Shown: in pieces, positions 33,204 to 42,038 of the stretch
Layout of the letters: the number at the start of each line of letters is the position of its first letter
How positions within the stretch are numbered: the first letter of the stretch is position 1
NCBI GenBank assembly: GCA_963838385.1
Contig: CAWIRE010000001.1
Span: 2,108,001-2,172,000 of the forward strand
Source: DAHUYF01 sp963838385
Lineage (GTDB): Bacteria; Pseudomonadota; Alphaproteobacteria; ATCC43930; CGMCC-115725
Length of the DNA stretch: 64,000 nucleotides
Reading direction: 5' to 3'
Program-made: the position numbers and the translations under genes
The notes under the pieces: model-generated
What the model saw: the letters and a program-made list of their open reading frames with translations, nothing else
Database searches by the model: none
What the model was told of the DNA's origin: nothing

Positions 33204-34157
33204 ATGTCCGAACCTCGCTTCCTATCGCTCCCCGATGCCGAAAGCTTCACGGTCGCCGCGCCCGACGGCGCCCGGCTGCCGGTCTATCGCGTGGGCGGCC
33301 CCGGCGATGCGCCGGGACTGCTCGTCGGCCATGCCAACGGGCTTGCCGCCGGCTCCTATGGCCCGTGGCTTGGCGCGCTCGCCGCCGAGCTCGAGGTCTT
33401 CGCCTATGACGCGCGGGGCCATGGCGGCGCCGTGTGGCCGGATGGCCCGCCGGAGCAGGTGTTCGCGGTCGACCGCTTCGCCGACGAGCTTGGCGCGGTC
33501 GCGGCGGCGGTGCGCGCGCGGCTCGGTGCCAGGCGGCTCTATCTCGCCGGCCATTCGCTGGGCGCGGCCTCGGCCTTGCGGCTTGCCGCCCGGGGCGGCG
33601 CCTTGCCGTGGGCGGCGGCGCTGGCCTTCGAGCCGCCGGTCTTTCCCGACGAGCGCTCGCCGCATGTCGCCGAGGCCGCGGCCAAGCAGACGCCGCTCAT
33701 CGAGCGCAGCGCCCGCCGCCGCGCGGTGTGGGCGAGCCCCGAGGCGCTCGCCGCGCTGCTCGGCGCACGCGGCATGTTCCAGCGCTTTCGCAGCGATCTC
33801 CTGGCCGCGCATTGCCGCGCCACGCTGCGCCCGCTGCCGCAAGGCGGCTACACGCTCGCCTGTCCGCCGGAGGTGGAATTGATGATCTTCCGCAGCCACC
33901 GGATCGCCGATACCTGGCAGCGCCTTCCCGCGATCGTTGCGCCGTTCCATTTCATCGGCGGCGATCCCGCGCTGCCCGATCGCGGCTGGGTCAGCGCCGT
34001 GCTGCCGGAGATGGCCGCCCGCGTTCCCGGCGCTCGCCTCACCCAGCTCGACGGCGCCGATCACATGATGATCTTCGAGCAGCCCGAGCGCTGCCGCCAG
34101 CTGGTGCTCGACGAGATCGCCGATGCCGAGCGCGCCGCCGCACGGGCCGATGTTTGA
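33204..34157 (+). CDS. Alpha/beta hydrolase
   Basis: This 317-residue protein has the alpha/beta hydrolase fold: oxyanion strand LLVGHANGLAAGSYGPW, YDARGHGG, the nucleophile elbow AGHSLGAA (Ser about 117), an acidic residue after the strand LPAIVAPFHFIGGDPALPD and the catalytic His in LDGADHMMIFEQP. Substrate unknown; hydrolases divergent from a MarR gene often act on aromatic or antibiotic-like esters. Start ATG 33204. Confidence 0.9.
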   Translation: MSEPRFLSLPDAESFTVAAPDGARLPVYRVGGPGDAPGLLVGHANGLAAGSYGPWLGALAAELEVFAYDARGHGGAVWPDGPPEQVFAVDRFADELGAVAAAVRARLGARRLYLAGHSLGAASALRLAARGGALPWAAALAFEPPVFPDERSPHVAEAAAKQTPLIERSARRRAVWASPEALAALLGARGMFQRFRSDLLAAHCRATLRPLPQGGYTLACPPEVELMIFRSHRIADTWQRLPAIVAPFHFIGGDPALPDRGWVSAVLPEMAARVPGARLTQLDGADHMMIFEQPERCRQLVLDEIADAERAAARADV

Positions 34158-34241
34158 TGCGGCGGCGATTTCATGTACCTTTTGCACACTTTCTTAAAGT
34201 TACCGTGATGCGATCCGGTTCGACGGTGTTTGGTGAAGGCA

Positions 34242-34673
34242 ATGGAAACGGCTGAAAATCGCGCTTTTGCCATCCCTCGCATGCCGCGCAAGCGGCGGCG
34301 CGGCGAGCAAGACATATATGCAGGCGAGCGGCTGCGCGTTGCGCGACAACTTGCGCGGGTAAGCCAGCAGCAATTGGGCGAGGCGCTGGGGGTCAGCTTC
34401 CAGGCGGTGCAGAAATACGAAAGCGGCGAGAACCGGCTGAGCGCCGGGCGCATGGTCAGGGCCGCCGCCTTTCTCGGGGTCGAGCTGGCCTTCTTCGCCA
34501 AGGACCGGGCAACGCCCGCGGAGATGGCCGCATCGGTCGATTTCACCGCCGAGGAGATCGAAGTGGTCCGCGCCTGGCGGGCGCTCGATTCCGAGGCGCT
34601 GCGCAGCCAGGTCAAGCGGTTGTTGCAGGCGATGGCGCGGCTGACCGGCGAGGGCGAGGCCGGCGCGCGCTGA
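34242..34673 (+). CDS. XRE-family helix-turn-helix regulator
   Basis: The protein of about 143 residues has an HTH_3 domain at roughly residues 25-80: YAGERLRVARQLARVSQQQLG, SFQAVQKYESGENRLSAGR, followed by FFAKDR and an acidic C-terminal helix bundle ending MARLTGEGEAG. This short architecture is common in Rhodospirillales. ATG 34242 (METAENR) is preferred to GTG 34230 because of the upstream GAAGG. It may regulate the adjacent sensor-like gene. Confidence 0.85.
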   Translation: METAENRAFAIPRMPRKRRRGEQDIYAGERLRVARQLARVSQQQLGEALGVSFQAVQKYESGENRLSAGRMVRAAAFLGVELAFFAKDRATPAEMAASVDFTAEEIEVVRAWRALDSEALRSQVKRLLQAMARLTGEGEAGAR

Positions 34674-34774
34674 GCCGCGGCGGCGCGCAGGTCGCAGCGC
34701 GATCGATCGCGGAGCACCCGCTGCCGAGGCCCGTCCGCGCGATCGGCAGCCCGGGCGCAGGGAGCGTGACAGGC

Positions 34775-35669
34775 ATGGTCGCCAGCGTGCTCATCGACGA
34801 GGGAGGCAAGACCTGGCCGGCGAATTCCGCCGCGCTGGCGCGGCGTCTGGGCTATGTCGATGCGCGGATCGACCTCGCCACCTTCGCCGTGCGCGAGTGC
34901 GGCGCCATCCACATCCGCTCGATCGAGGACGGCGTGCGCGTGACGTTGTGCCCCGGGCGCTTCTCGCGGGTCACGCTGGCCGGCGCGCTGCAGGTGCTCA
35001 ACGACCTGGCGCCGCCGCGCATCATGCTGGTCACGCGCTTGGGCAACGAGACTTCGCGCCGAGCTGTTCACCAGCGTCTTCGCCTTCATCGAGCATGCCG
35101 AGCAGCTCGCCGCCGAGCCGCCGATCGAGATCAAGGTGCCGCGCTATTCGGTGCAGCGCAGCCTGCGCAATCTCGCCACGCCGCTCTTTGCCATGGTGCG
35201 ACCGGTGGTCGATCTCTGGAAGGAGCGGCGCGGCGAGTTCGGAGAGGAAGTGTCGGGAGCGATCGTCGCGGGCGGCCTCGCGCACCGAATGGTTCTCGCG
35301 CGTCAGATGCCGCGCTCTTCTCGGCTCATCACCGAGCATTTCGGCCCGGGGATCAAGATCTATCGTCCGTGCGAAGCGCTGCTGACGGTCGGCAGGGATT
35401 TGAACGAAATGCCGGACCGGGATTACGGCTCATGGGGGGCGGAAGCCTACGCCGAGACTTCGTGGGCGCGGCAGCTTCGCCTCGAATCGGTGCGCGCCTT
35501 CATCCGCACTTCGGAGGAAAGGACGTTGCGCACCCGCTATGACCGGCTGCTCATGCCCTGGCGCGGCAAGGGCAACGAGCTCTTCGTGATGTGTCTGTCG
35601 ATCCAGCGCGAGGTTCCGGTGATCATCCCGGCCGCGGCCGATGCCACCCGGCCGCATCGAGATCCCTGA
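34775..35669 (+). CDS. Uncharacterised sensor-like protein, frameshifted
   Basis: Two frames join into one protein of about 297 residues. The first (34775 on: MVASVLIDEGGKTWPANS...RIMLVTRLGNET) continues after about 35052 in the +1 frame (RAELFTSVFAFIEHAEQL...) to the stop at 35669. One extra T in GACTTCGC explains the break. The C-terminal third (YGSWGAEAYAE, RYDRLLMPWRGKG) looks like a PAS-type sensory module, but no family is certain. A truncated relative of its C-terminus lies at 35797-35892. The upstream XRE gene ends 100 bp before. Confidence 0.6.
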
Positions 35670-35795
35670 AATCAGCCTGCGTCGCCGGCGGCCGCCTTCC
35701 CGGCGGAAGCCCCTGCCGAGACCATCGTGCCGCCGCCGCCCCTCTTGGATCCGTGCTCTTTTCGGCGCGGGAGCGGCGGCAACACATGCCGGCTG

Positions 35796-36626
35796 CTACG
35801 AGCGGCTCATCCTGTCCTGGCGATCCGACAACAGCGACCGGTTCGCGATGGCGCTATCGATCCAGCGCGACGTGCCGGTCCTGAGCTCGTAGGCCTCGAC
35901 CGAGCCGGCGATATCACGTATCAGCGTCGCCTGTCCCATCGACAGGAAGAGGATGTCGTGATCGGCGCACCACGACGGCATATGCGTCCTGATGCGCTCC
36001 TCGACATGCCACGAGCCGTAGGCGCGCGTCACTCCGATCTGGTCGAGATTGTGACTGATGCCCGCCCAAAACACCGGCGTGTTCCATCGCGTGAACGCAT
36101 AGCTTCGCGTGAGGCGCGGGATGATCTTGGTCAGGCCGTGGCGGCGATAATCGGGCCTGACCCACACCGATCCGGAAAACATCACGCGCCCGCAGAGATG
36201 CTCGGCTGTCGGCGCCGTGACCTCCACCGTCTCGCCGGCGGCGATCTGCGGCGCCGGGTCATCGTAGAACACCCTCAGCGATCGCAGCTCGTCGGCGATG
36301 CTGCGGTCGCCGTGATCATAGAGCCGGCCGGCGCTGGTCATGACCGTCCGGCCAAGCTCGTCGGTCCCCTCGATGATGAAGGCATTGTCCCGGCACAGCG
36401 CATTGTACTTGGGATTGAAGATCGGCGAGAGCGGTTCCCAGCTGTCGCGATGCTGCTGGTTGAGCGCGACCAGGCGCTCAAAGTCCCATGACAGCCTGAG
36501 GCGAAGACCCAGATCCCGCGCGGCGTGATCTGCGAAGTTGATGTACCGGGCGATCAGGTCGCGCGGGCCGTGAGCCAGCCCCATCTGCTCGACAATGCCC
36601 CGCGCGTCGATGCGATGATCGTACAT
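35796..36626 (-). CDS. Uncharacterised protein, possible GNAT-type acyltransferase
   Basis: The product has 276 residues from ATG 36626 (MYDHRIDARGIVEQMG), which follows a GAAAGGG-like site. The C-terminal half has a pattern reminiscent of the GNAT fold: SGSVWVRPDYRRHGLTKIIP, with the R-x-x-G-L acetyl-CoA-loop-like turn, then WAGISHNLDQIGVTRAYGSW. The N-terminal half (ARDLGLRLRLSWDFERLVAL, NQQHRDSWEPLSP) is not recognised. Assignment is tentative. An AT-rich region with an inverted repeat lies upstream. Confidence 0.6.
   Translation of the reverse strand: MYDHRIDARGIVEQMGLAHGPRDLIARYINFADHAARDLGLRLRLSWDFERLVALNQQHRDSWEPLSPIFNPKYNALCRDNAFIIEGTDELGRTVMTSAGRLYDHGDRSIADELRSLRVFYDDPAPQIAAGETVEVTAPTAEHLCGRVMFSGSVWVRPDYRRHGLTKIIPRLTRSYAFTRWNTPVFWAGISHNLDQIGVTRAYGSWHVEERIRTHMPSWCADHDILFLSMGQATLIRDIAGSVEAYELRTGTSRWIDSAIANRSLLSDRQDRMSRS
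35797..35892 (+). pseudogene. C-terminal remnant of a paralogue of the 34775-35669 gene
   Basis: In one frame YERLILSWRSDN, then SDRFAMALSIQRDVPVLSS and a stop, closely parallels YDRLLMPWRGKG...CLSIQREVPV at the end of the preceding gene. No upstream part of the paralogue remains. The remnant overlaps the 3' end of the minus-strand gene at 35796, so that gene's terminal codons lie over decayed sequence. Confidence 0.6.
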
Positions 36627-37224
36627 CTGCCATTTCCCTTTCGTTGCATGGCAAACACTGAAATAGTGTTCGTCCACAGTCGATCATAGAGATGCATGCC
36701 GCGGGACACAGCAGATGCTCTGAGGGGCGACCGAAATTCTCTCTTGTCGAAGCAATAATTTCGTGCGTCTCGCACAATTATTCTTTCTCTGCTTGCAGTT
36801 GTGGCGCCCTGATTGATTGCCGCGCCGGAAGCGGGTCGATATCAATGCGTGCGGATGGCGTCCGTTCGCCCCCGGGAGGCGGCGGCTGCCTGCCGGCGGC
36901 CCGTGCCTCTCGGCCGGGCTTGGCGTGCGGAAAACAGTCTCGCCGAGCCATGCGAAATTTGCCGACTGGCCATGCGTTTTGTGCAATTTTCGAGCTTGCG
37001 TTAACGCCCCACGTCTCTGGTGAAGCGGTCGGTGGACCCTCCCTCCGACTGTCCGATCCAGCCCCCAGCGAGATCGGACTCCCGCAACGGCGCTTCTGGC
37101 GCCCGGTCAACCCCCCTGACCGGGCGCCTTCATTTTCAGGGGCTTAGCGCCCGCTAGCGGACGCTTGCGCTGGTCCCCGGGGCGGATTCGGCATAAGCTC
37201 GGCCGGCAATGAGGGGGCTCACGG
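36627..37224. other. 598-bp intergenic region with inverted repeat and orphan terminator
   Basis: No convincing coding frame occurs. Its left part is AT-rich and holds an imperfect palindrome (AATAATT..GTGCG/CGCAC..AATTATT) at 36754-36782, upstream of the minus-strand gene at 36626. The right part ends in a strong intrinsic terminator on the plus strand (37098-37136) with no annotated gene feeding it. A short untranslated RNA transcribed through about 36990-37136 is possible. Confidence 0.5.
37098..37136 (+). terminator. Strong intrinsic terminator without an upstream gene
   Basis: A perfect 12-bp stem GGCGCCCGGTCA/TGACCGGGCGCC encloses a seven-base loop and is followed by TTCATTTT. It lies about 90 bp before the reductase gene; the transcript it ends is not identified. 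Confidence 0.7.
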
Positions 37225-38001
37225 GTGAGCAGGGCGGAGGGCGACGCGACCGAGCCGCAGCCGCTTCCCCGGCGGCGGTGTCGCGTCGCTGCCATCGACG
37301 CGCTGACCTACAACATCCGCCGCATCCGCCTAGCGGTCGAAGACGGCGAACCCTTTCCGTTCTCTGCCGGACAATATGCCAGCCTGGGCTTCGGCGCGCT
37401 GCCGCCGCGCGACTATTCCATGGCGAACCGGCCGGGCGAGAGCCTGCTCGAATTCCACATCCGCCGCATGGGCGCCGGCAGCGTCAGCGCCTATGTCACC
37501 GACCGGCTCGGCCTCGGCGAGCCCGTCAGCCTGGCGGGGCCCCTGGGCACGGCCTATCTGCGGGACGAGCATGCCGGCCCCATCCTGGCGATTGCCGGGG
37601 GCTCGGGGCTGGCGCCCCTGAAGTCGATCGTCGAGACCGCGCTCGCCCGCGACGGCGCGCGGCCGGTGTGGCTCTATGTCGGCGCCCGCCAGGCGCGCGA
37701 CCTCTATCTCGTCGAGCACTTCGCAGCCCTGGAGACGCGCCATCCCGGCTTCCGCTTCGCGCCGGTGCTGTCGGAGACGCAGGCGCCGACCCCCTGGCGC
37801 ACTGGCCTGGTGCAGGAAGCGGCGGTCGAGGCGCTGGCGGCGCTGCCCGGCGCCAAGGCCTATCTCGCGGGTCCGCCGGCGCTGGTCGAGGCCGCGGCCG
37901 CGGCGCTGCGCGAGCACGGCCTGTCGGCAGCGGATATTCACGCCGATCCCTTCTACAGCGAGGCCGAGCGGGCGGCGCGCAACGCCGGCGGGGCGCCGTG
38001 A
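37225..38001 (+). CDS. FNR-type NAD(P)H-flavin/ferredoxin reductase
   Basis: This 258-residue reductase has an FAD-binding barrel (PFPFSAGQYASL, the RDYSMAN flavin motif) and an NAD(P)-binding domain (LAIAGGSGLAPLKSIVE, LYVGARQARDLYL, AYLAGPPALVEAA). It lacks a 2Fe-2S ferredoxin domain, so electrons must go to a separate acceptor or oxygenase. It starts at GTG 37225 after a G-rich ribosome site. It lies 77 bp upstream of gentisate dioxygenase, which itself needs no reductase, so its partner is unclear. Confidence 0.88.
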   Translation: MSRAEGDATEPQPLPRRRCRVAAIDALTYNIRRIRLAVEDGEPFPFSAGQYASLGFGALPPRDYSMANRPGESLLEFHIRRMGAGSVSAYVTDRLGLGEPVSLAGPLGTAYLRDEHAGPILAIAGGSGLAPLKSIVETALARDGARPVWLYVGARQARDLYLVEHFAALETRHPGFRFAPVLSETQAPTPWRTGLVQEAAVEALAALPGAKAYLAGPPALVEAAAAALREHGLSAADIHADPFYSEAERAARNAGGAP

Positions 38002-38078
38002 CGCCGGGCGCGGACGCGGCGGTTGCGCCGGGCGCGGCGGAGCATTAGGTAGTGCCGCAGCCACTCGGGAGACGAGCG

Positions 38079-39116
38079 ATGGAGACCGCCCCAATCCGCA
38101 CCGCCGAGCGCGCGGCCTTCTATGACGAGCTCGCGCCCCGCCACATGGCGCCGCTCTGGGAGGTGCTGCGGGCGCTGATCACGCGCGAGCCGGCGACGCC
38201 CTGCGTGCCCGTCATCTGGCATTACGACGAGGTGCGGCCTTATCTCATGCGCTCCGGCGAGCTCATCACCGCCAGAGAGGCGGAGCGGCGCGTGCTGATC
38301 CTCGAGAACCCGGCGCTCGCCGGCAAGGCCTCGGTGACGCACACGCTCTATGCCGGGCTGCAGCTGATCCTGCCGGGCGAGGTGGCGCCGGCGCACCGCC
38401 ATTCGCAATCGGCGCTGCGCTTCGTGCTCGAGGGCCAGGGCGCCTACACCGCGGTCGACGGCGAGCGCACCTATATGAGCCCGGGCGACTTCGTCATCAC
38501 CCCGTCCTGGACCTGGCACGATCACGGCAATGACAGCGACCAGCCGATGATCTGGCTCGACGGGCTCGACATCCCGCTGGTGGGGATGCTCGACGCCGGC
38601 TTCATGGAGCCGGGCAATGCCGAGACGCAGCTGGTGACCAAGCCCGCCGGCGATTCGCTGGCGCGCTACGGCGCGGGACTGCTGCCGGTGGATTGGCGGC
38701 CGGAGACGCCGACCTCGCCGATCTTCAACTACCCCTATGCCCGCACGCGCGAGGCGCTGGCGCAGATGGCGCGGCAGCAGGACTGGGATCCCTGCCACGG
38801 CCTCAAGCTGCGCTATGTCAACCCGGCGACCGGCGGCTATGCCATGCCGACCATGTCGACCTTCATGCAGCTGCTGCCCAAGGGCTTCGCCGGCGCGCCC
38901 TATCGCTCGACCGACGGCACCGTCTTCGTCTGCATCGAGGGCAAGGGCGAGACGCGCATCGGCGAGGAGACGCTAAGCTGGGGCCCGCGCGACGTCTTCG
39001 TGGTGCCGAGCTGGGCGACGCATCGCCATCGCGCCACCGCCGAATCCGTGCTCTTCAGCTTCTCCGATCGCGCCGTGCAGGAGAAGCTCGGCCTCTGGCG
39101 CGAGGCGCGCGGCTGA
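38079..39116 (+). CDS. gtdA: Gentisate 1,2-dioxygenase
   Basis: The 345-residue bicupin opens the ring of gentisate to maleylpyruvate with Fe(II). The N-terminal cupin has the metal motif PAHRHSQSALRFVLEG and SWTWHDHGN; the C-terminal cupin (STDGTVFVCIEGKGETRIG, SWATHRH) is also present. NPATGGYAMPTMSTFMQLL is typical of the gentisate/1-hydroxy-2-naphthoate dioxygenase family. Salicylate or 1-hydroxy-2-naphthoate as substrate cannot be excluded, but the adjacent FAH-family gene supports the gentisate route. Confidence 0.9.
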   Translation: METAPIRTAERAAFYDELAPRHMAPLWEVLRALITREPATPCVPVIWHYDEVRPYLMRSGELITAREAERRVLILENPALAGKASVTHTLYAGLQLILPGEVAPAHRHSQSALRFVLEGQGAYTAVDGERTYMSPGDFVITPSWTWHDHGNDSDQPMIWLDGLDIPLVGMLDAGFMEPGNAETQLVTKPAGDSLARYGAGLLPVDWRPETPTSPIFNYPYARTREALAQMARQQDWDPCHGLKLRYVNPATGGYAMPTMSTFMQLLPKGFAGAPYRSTDGTVFVCIEGKGETRIGEETLSWGPRDVFVVPSWATHRHRATAESVLFSFSDRAVQEKLGLWREARG

Positions 39117-39186
39117 TCTAAAAGCCGGCGATCATCCGGGCCGGTCGCATCATTCTCCATCGCCCGCCCCTTTTCCGGAGTGCTCC

Positions 39187-39870
39187 ATGGCCTATGCGAT
39201 CCCCGCCCCGGCAATTGCCAGCGTGCCCGTGCTCGGCGGCGACCCCTTTCCGGTCCACCGCATCTATTGCGTCGGCCGCAACTATGCCGAGCATGCACGC
39301 GAGATGGGGCATGACCCCGATCGCGAGCCGCCGTTCTTCTTCATGAAGCCGGCCGATGCCATCGTGCCCACCGGCTCGACCGTCCCCTACCCGCCCAAGA
39401 CCAAGGACTATCAGCACGAGATCGAGCTGGTGGTGGCGTTGGCCAAGGGCGGCCGCGACGTGCCGGTGGAGAAGGCGCTCGACCTCGTCTTCGGCTATGC
39501 CGTGGGGCTCGACATGACGCGGCGCGACGTGCAGGGCGAGGCGAAGAAGCTCGGCCGTCCCTGGGACATGGGCAAGGGCTTCGACCAGTCGGCGCCCTGC
39601 GCGCCGATCACGCCCGTGGCCAAGTGCGGCCACATCGCCCAAGGCGCGATCTGGCTCAAGGTCAATGGCGAGATCCGCCAGAAGGGCGACATCAACCAGC
39701 TCATCTGGTCGGTGGCCGAGACCATCGCCTATCTCTCGGGATATGTCGCGCTGGCGCCAGGCGATCTCATCTATTCCGGCACGCCGGCGGGCGTCGGCGC
39801 GGTGAAGCGGGGCGACCGGCTCGAGGGCCACGTCGACGGCTTGACGGATCTCGCCATCACCATCGGCTGA
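39187..39870 (+). CDS. FAH-family hydrolase, probable fumarylpyruvate hydrolase
   Basis: The 227-residue protein has the fumarylacetoacetate hydrolase fold: YCVGRNYAEHAREMG, FFFMKPADAIV, the metal-binding acidic set HEIELVVAL and GLDMTRRDVQ, and YSGTPAGVGAV. Placed 70 bp after gentisate dioxygenase, it would cleave fumarylpyruvate to fumarate and pyruvate. A maleylpyruvate isomerase is not adjacent; the GST at 7758 is a remote candidate only by family. Confidence 0.9.
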   Translation: MAYAIPAPAIASVPVLGGDPFPVHRIYCVGRNYAEHAREMGHDPDREPPFFFMKPADAIVPTGSTVPYPPKTKDYQHEIELVVALAKGGRDVPVEKALDLVFGYAVGLDMTRRDVQGEAKKLGRPWDMGKGFDQSAPCAPITPVAKCGHIAQGAIWLKVNGEIRQKGDINQLIWSVAETIAYLSGYVALAPGDLIYSGTPAGVGAVKRGDRLEGHVDGLTDLAITIG

Positions 39871-39873
39871 GCC

Positions 39874-40665
39874 ATGCGGCTGGCGACCTGGAACATCAAC
39901 TCGGTGCGGCTGCGCCTCGACAATGTGCGGCGCTTCATCGCCGAGGAGCAGCCCGACGTCCTGTGCCTGCAGGAGACCAAGGCGCCGGACGATCTCTTCC
40001 CGCGCGAGGCCTTCGCCGAGCTCGGATACCGCCACCAGCTCGTCCACGGCATGAAGGGCTATAACGGCGTCGCCGTGCTGTCCCGCCTCGAGCTCGCCGA
40101 CAGCGGCACGCAGAGCTGGTGCCAGCGCCAGGACTGCCGCCACGGCGTCACCCGCCTGCCCGGCGGCATCGAGCTGCACAATCTCTACGTCCCCGCCGGC
40201 GGCAACGTCCCCGATCCCGCGGCCAATGCCAAATTCGCCCACAAGCTTCAGTTCCTGGACGAGCTCGCGCACTGGTTCGCCAGCGCGCGCCAGGCGGCGC
40301 AGCCGATGATCCTGGTCGGCGATCTCAACATCGCGCCGCTCGAGAGCGATGTCTGGTCGCACAAGCAGCTGCTGGCGGTGGTGAGCCACACGCCCATCGA
40401 GGTGGAGAAGCTCGGCGTGCTGCAGGCCTCGGCGCGGTTCGTCGACGCGGTGCGCCAGTTCATCCCGCCGGACGAGCGGCTTTACAGCTGGTGGAGCTAC
40501 CGCGCGCGCGACTGGGAGGCGTCCGATCGCGGCCGCCGGCTCGACCACATCTGGGTGACGCCGCCGCTCCAGGGCCGGCTGCGCTCGGCCGCGGTGCATC
40601 GCGGCCTGCGCGGCTGGGAGAAAGCCTCAGACCACGTGCCGGTGGTGGTGACGCTCGACGGGTAG
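39874..40665 (+). CDS. xthA: Exodeoxyribonuclease III
   Basis: The 263-residue enzyme belongs to the Xth/APE branch of the EEP phosphatase superfamily: MRLATWNINSVRLRL, CLQETKAPDDLFP, YNGVAVLSR, LVGDLNIAPLESDVW and the C-terminal RLDHIWVTPPL and SDHVPVVV with catalytic Asp-His. It cleaves abasic sites and degrades DNA 3' ends in base-excision repair. It starts four bases after the FAH-family gene. In other alphaproteobacteria it often lies close to lolA and ftsK. Confidence 0.95.
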   Translation: MRLATWNINSVRLRLDNVRRFIAEEQPDVLCLQETKAPDDLFPREAFAELGYRHQLVHGMKGYNGVAVLSRLELADSGTQSWCQRQDCRHGVTRLPGGIELHNLYVPAGGNVPDPAANAKFAHKLQFLDELAHWFASARQAAQPMILVGDLNIAPLESDVWSHKQLLAVVSHTPIEVEKLGVLQASARFVDAVRQFIPPDERLYSWWSYRARDWEASDRGRRLDHIWVTPPLQGRLRSAAVHRGLRGWEKASDHVPVVVTLDG

Positions 40666-40669
40666 GGTC

Positions 40670-40960
40670 TTATTCGGCCGGGCCGAGGATCGCGTCGCCG
40701 GCGCGCTCGGCCGCCGCGCGCCGCGCCTCGCGGCGATCGAGGAAGAAAGCGACGAACAGCAGCGCGACGGCGCCGCACGCGACCATGCCGAGCCGCGCCA
40801 GCGGGCTTTGCGGCAGGTGGTCGAGAGTGAAGCCGCCGAACACCGCCAGCACCAGCCCGGCATAGATCAGCGCGGGCAGAGCGGCGAGCACGAAGCGCCG
40901 CCAGCCGGGGTGGGCATCGCGGTGCGGAATGAGATGGTTCGGCGCGGGCATGTCGGTCAT
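40670..40960 (-). CDS. Small two-helix membrane protein
   Basis: This 96-residue protein (MTDMPAPNHLIPHRDAHPGW) has a short polar N-terminus, two hydrophobic helices (FVLAALPALIYAGLVLAVF and LGMVACGAVALLFVAFFL) and a basic, Arg/Ala-rich cytoplasmic tail. No family is recognised. It ends five bases from the convergent xthA stop. ATG 40951 is an alternative start. Confidence 0.6.
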   Translation of the reverse strand: MTDMPAPNHLIPHRDAHPGWRRFVLAALPALIYAGLVLAVFGGFTLDHLPQSPLARLGMVACGAVALLFVAFFLDRREARRAAAERAGDAILGPAE

Positions 40961-41284
40961 GGCAACAATCCAGGTGCGCGGCCCGCGACACGATCGCCGG
41001 CGAGCCTGCAACCAATGAACCAGGCGGTTATGCCTCTTCAACGGCCGGGAAACCGGCTTATTCCGGTCCCGCGGCATCTCTGACATTTTTGTAATCGATA
41101 ATCCCTACGAAGGGATTGACGCCGCCGTCACATCGCCAAGAAAATTTTCGTCCGCGGCGGAACGGGTAAACCGCGTCCGAAGAGTTCCGCGAGTCTTGGC
41201 GGCATCGGTAAATATAACTGGGATGTCGGCCGCCGCGGCCGGTGCGACAGATTGACGAGGCCGGCGCACCGGCCCGGGCGACGC
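40961..41284. other. Intergenic region with small hairpin
   Basis: No coding frame is credible. A perfect AATCCCT-ACGA-AGGGATT hairpin lies at 41100-41117, about 140 bp upstream of the minus-strand membrane gene. AT-rich stretches around 41140 and 41210 could hold its promoter. The part next to 41284 is downstream of sapC and has GC-rich dyads but no clear terminator. Confidence 0.4.
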
Positions 41285-42025
41285 CTATGGCGGCGCGGCG
41301 GCCAAGTCGATCAGATGGGCCCAGCTCGTCAGCGAGAAGAAGTGGGCGTAGACGAAAGCCAGCCAGCCGCGCCGGCGCCAGGCGGCGATCACGGCGTCGG
41401 GAAGCGCATCGAACCTGGCCCGGTCGATGACCTCGAACCCCTCCAGCGACAGCCGCTCGCCGGATTGCAGCCGGACGTCGAGCTTGTTGCGGACCAGCAG
41501 GCCTTGGGCCGCGACCGCGTCGATGAAGGCGCGCGTGTCGTCATTGTCGCGCTGATAGGCGGCGCAGAAGGCGAGCGCGGTCTTGGTCACCTCGCTCGGC
41601 TGGCCGTCGACGAAGAACGGCCGCGCTTCGCCCTTCTCCAGCGCATCGGCCGCCTCGTCGACGCACAGCGTGTATTGCTGGCCGTTGTCGCTGCGGTGGA
41701 AGATGAAGGGGTAGCGCCGGACATAGGCCGGCACATAGGCGCCGGCGCGCCAATCGCCGGCCTTGTCGACGAACAGATTCTCGCCGGTCCGCAGACCGAG
41801 CACCGCGAGCGCGGCCGGAACCGGCGTGCTGAGGAAGACGATGGGATAGTGCCGCGCCGCCGGCTCGAACTCGACGCCGTTCAGCAGCACCACATTGGTC
41901 GACCGCGCGAAGCCGCAGCCGAGGCGCGACTTCAGCGATGTCCCGGCATGGCGCCGCGCGTCAATGGGATGGAGGTCGCGATAGAACAGCGGCAGCGCCG
42001 GGGCAATCTCGGGTGTCTGGGCCAT
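41285..42025 (-). CDS. SapC family protein
   Basis: The 246-residue protein matches the SapC family: FYRDLHPIDARRHAG, FARSTNVVLLNGVEF, RHYPIVFL, the GENLFVD and YVPAYVRRYPFIF segments, and the late LEGFEVIDRARFDALPD. SapC proteins were named from S-layer loci of Campylobacter, but the molecular function is unknown; they often sit near large surface or autotransported proteins. Here the gene follows the TpsB gene by 13 bases on the same strand, placing it in the secretion operon. Confidence 0.88.
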   Translation of the reverse strand: MAQTPEIAPALPLFYRDLHPIDARRHAGTSLKSRLGCGFARSTNVVLLNGVEFEPAARHYPIVFLSTPVPAALAVLGLRTGENLFVDKAGDWRAGAYVPAYVRRYPFIFHRSDNGQQYTLCVDEAADALEKGEARPFFVDGQPSEVTKTALAFCAAYQRDNDDTRAFIDAVAAQGLLVRNKLDVRLQSGERLSLEGFEVIDRARFDALPDAVIAAWRRRGWLAFVYAHFFSLTSWAHLIDLAAAPP

Positions 42026-42038
42026 GGCCCATCTTAGC

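Noticed and set aside
36692..37147. A 151-codon plus-strand frame in the intergenic region
   Set aside because: No ribosome site, mixed composition, runs through a palindrome and a terminator stem, and no recognisable protein pattern.
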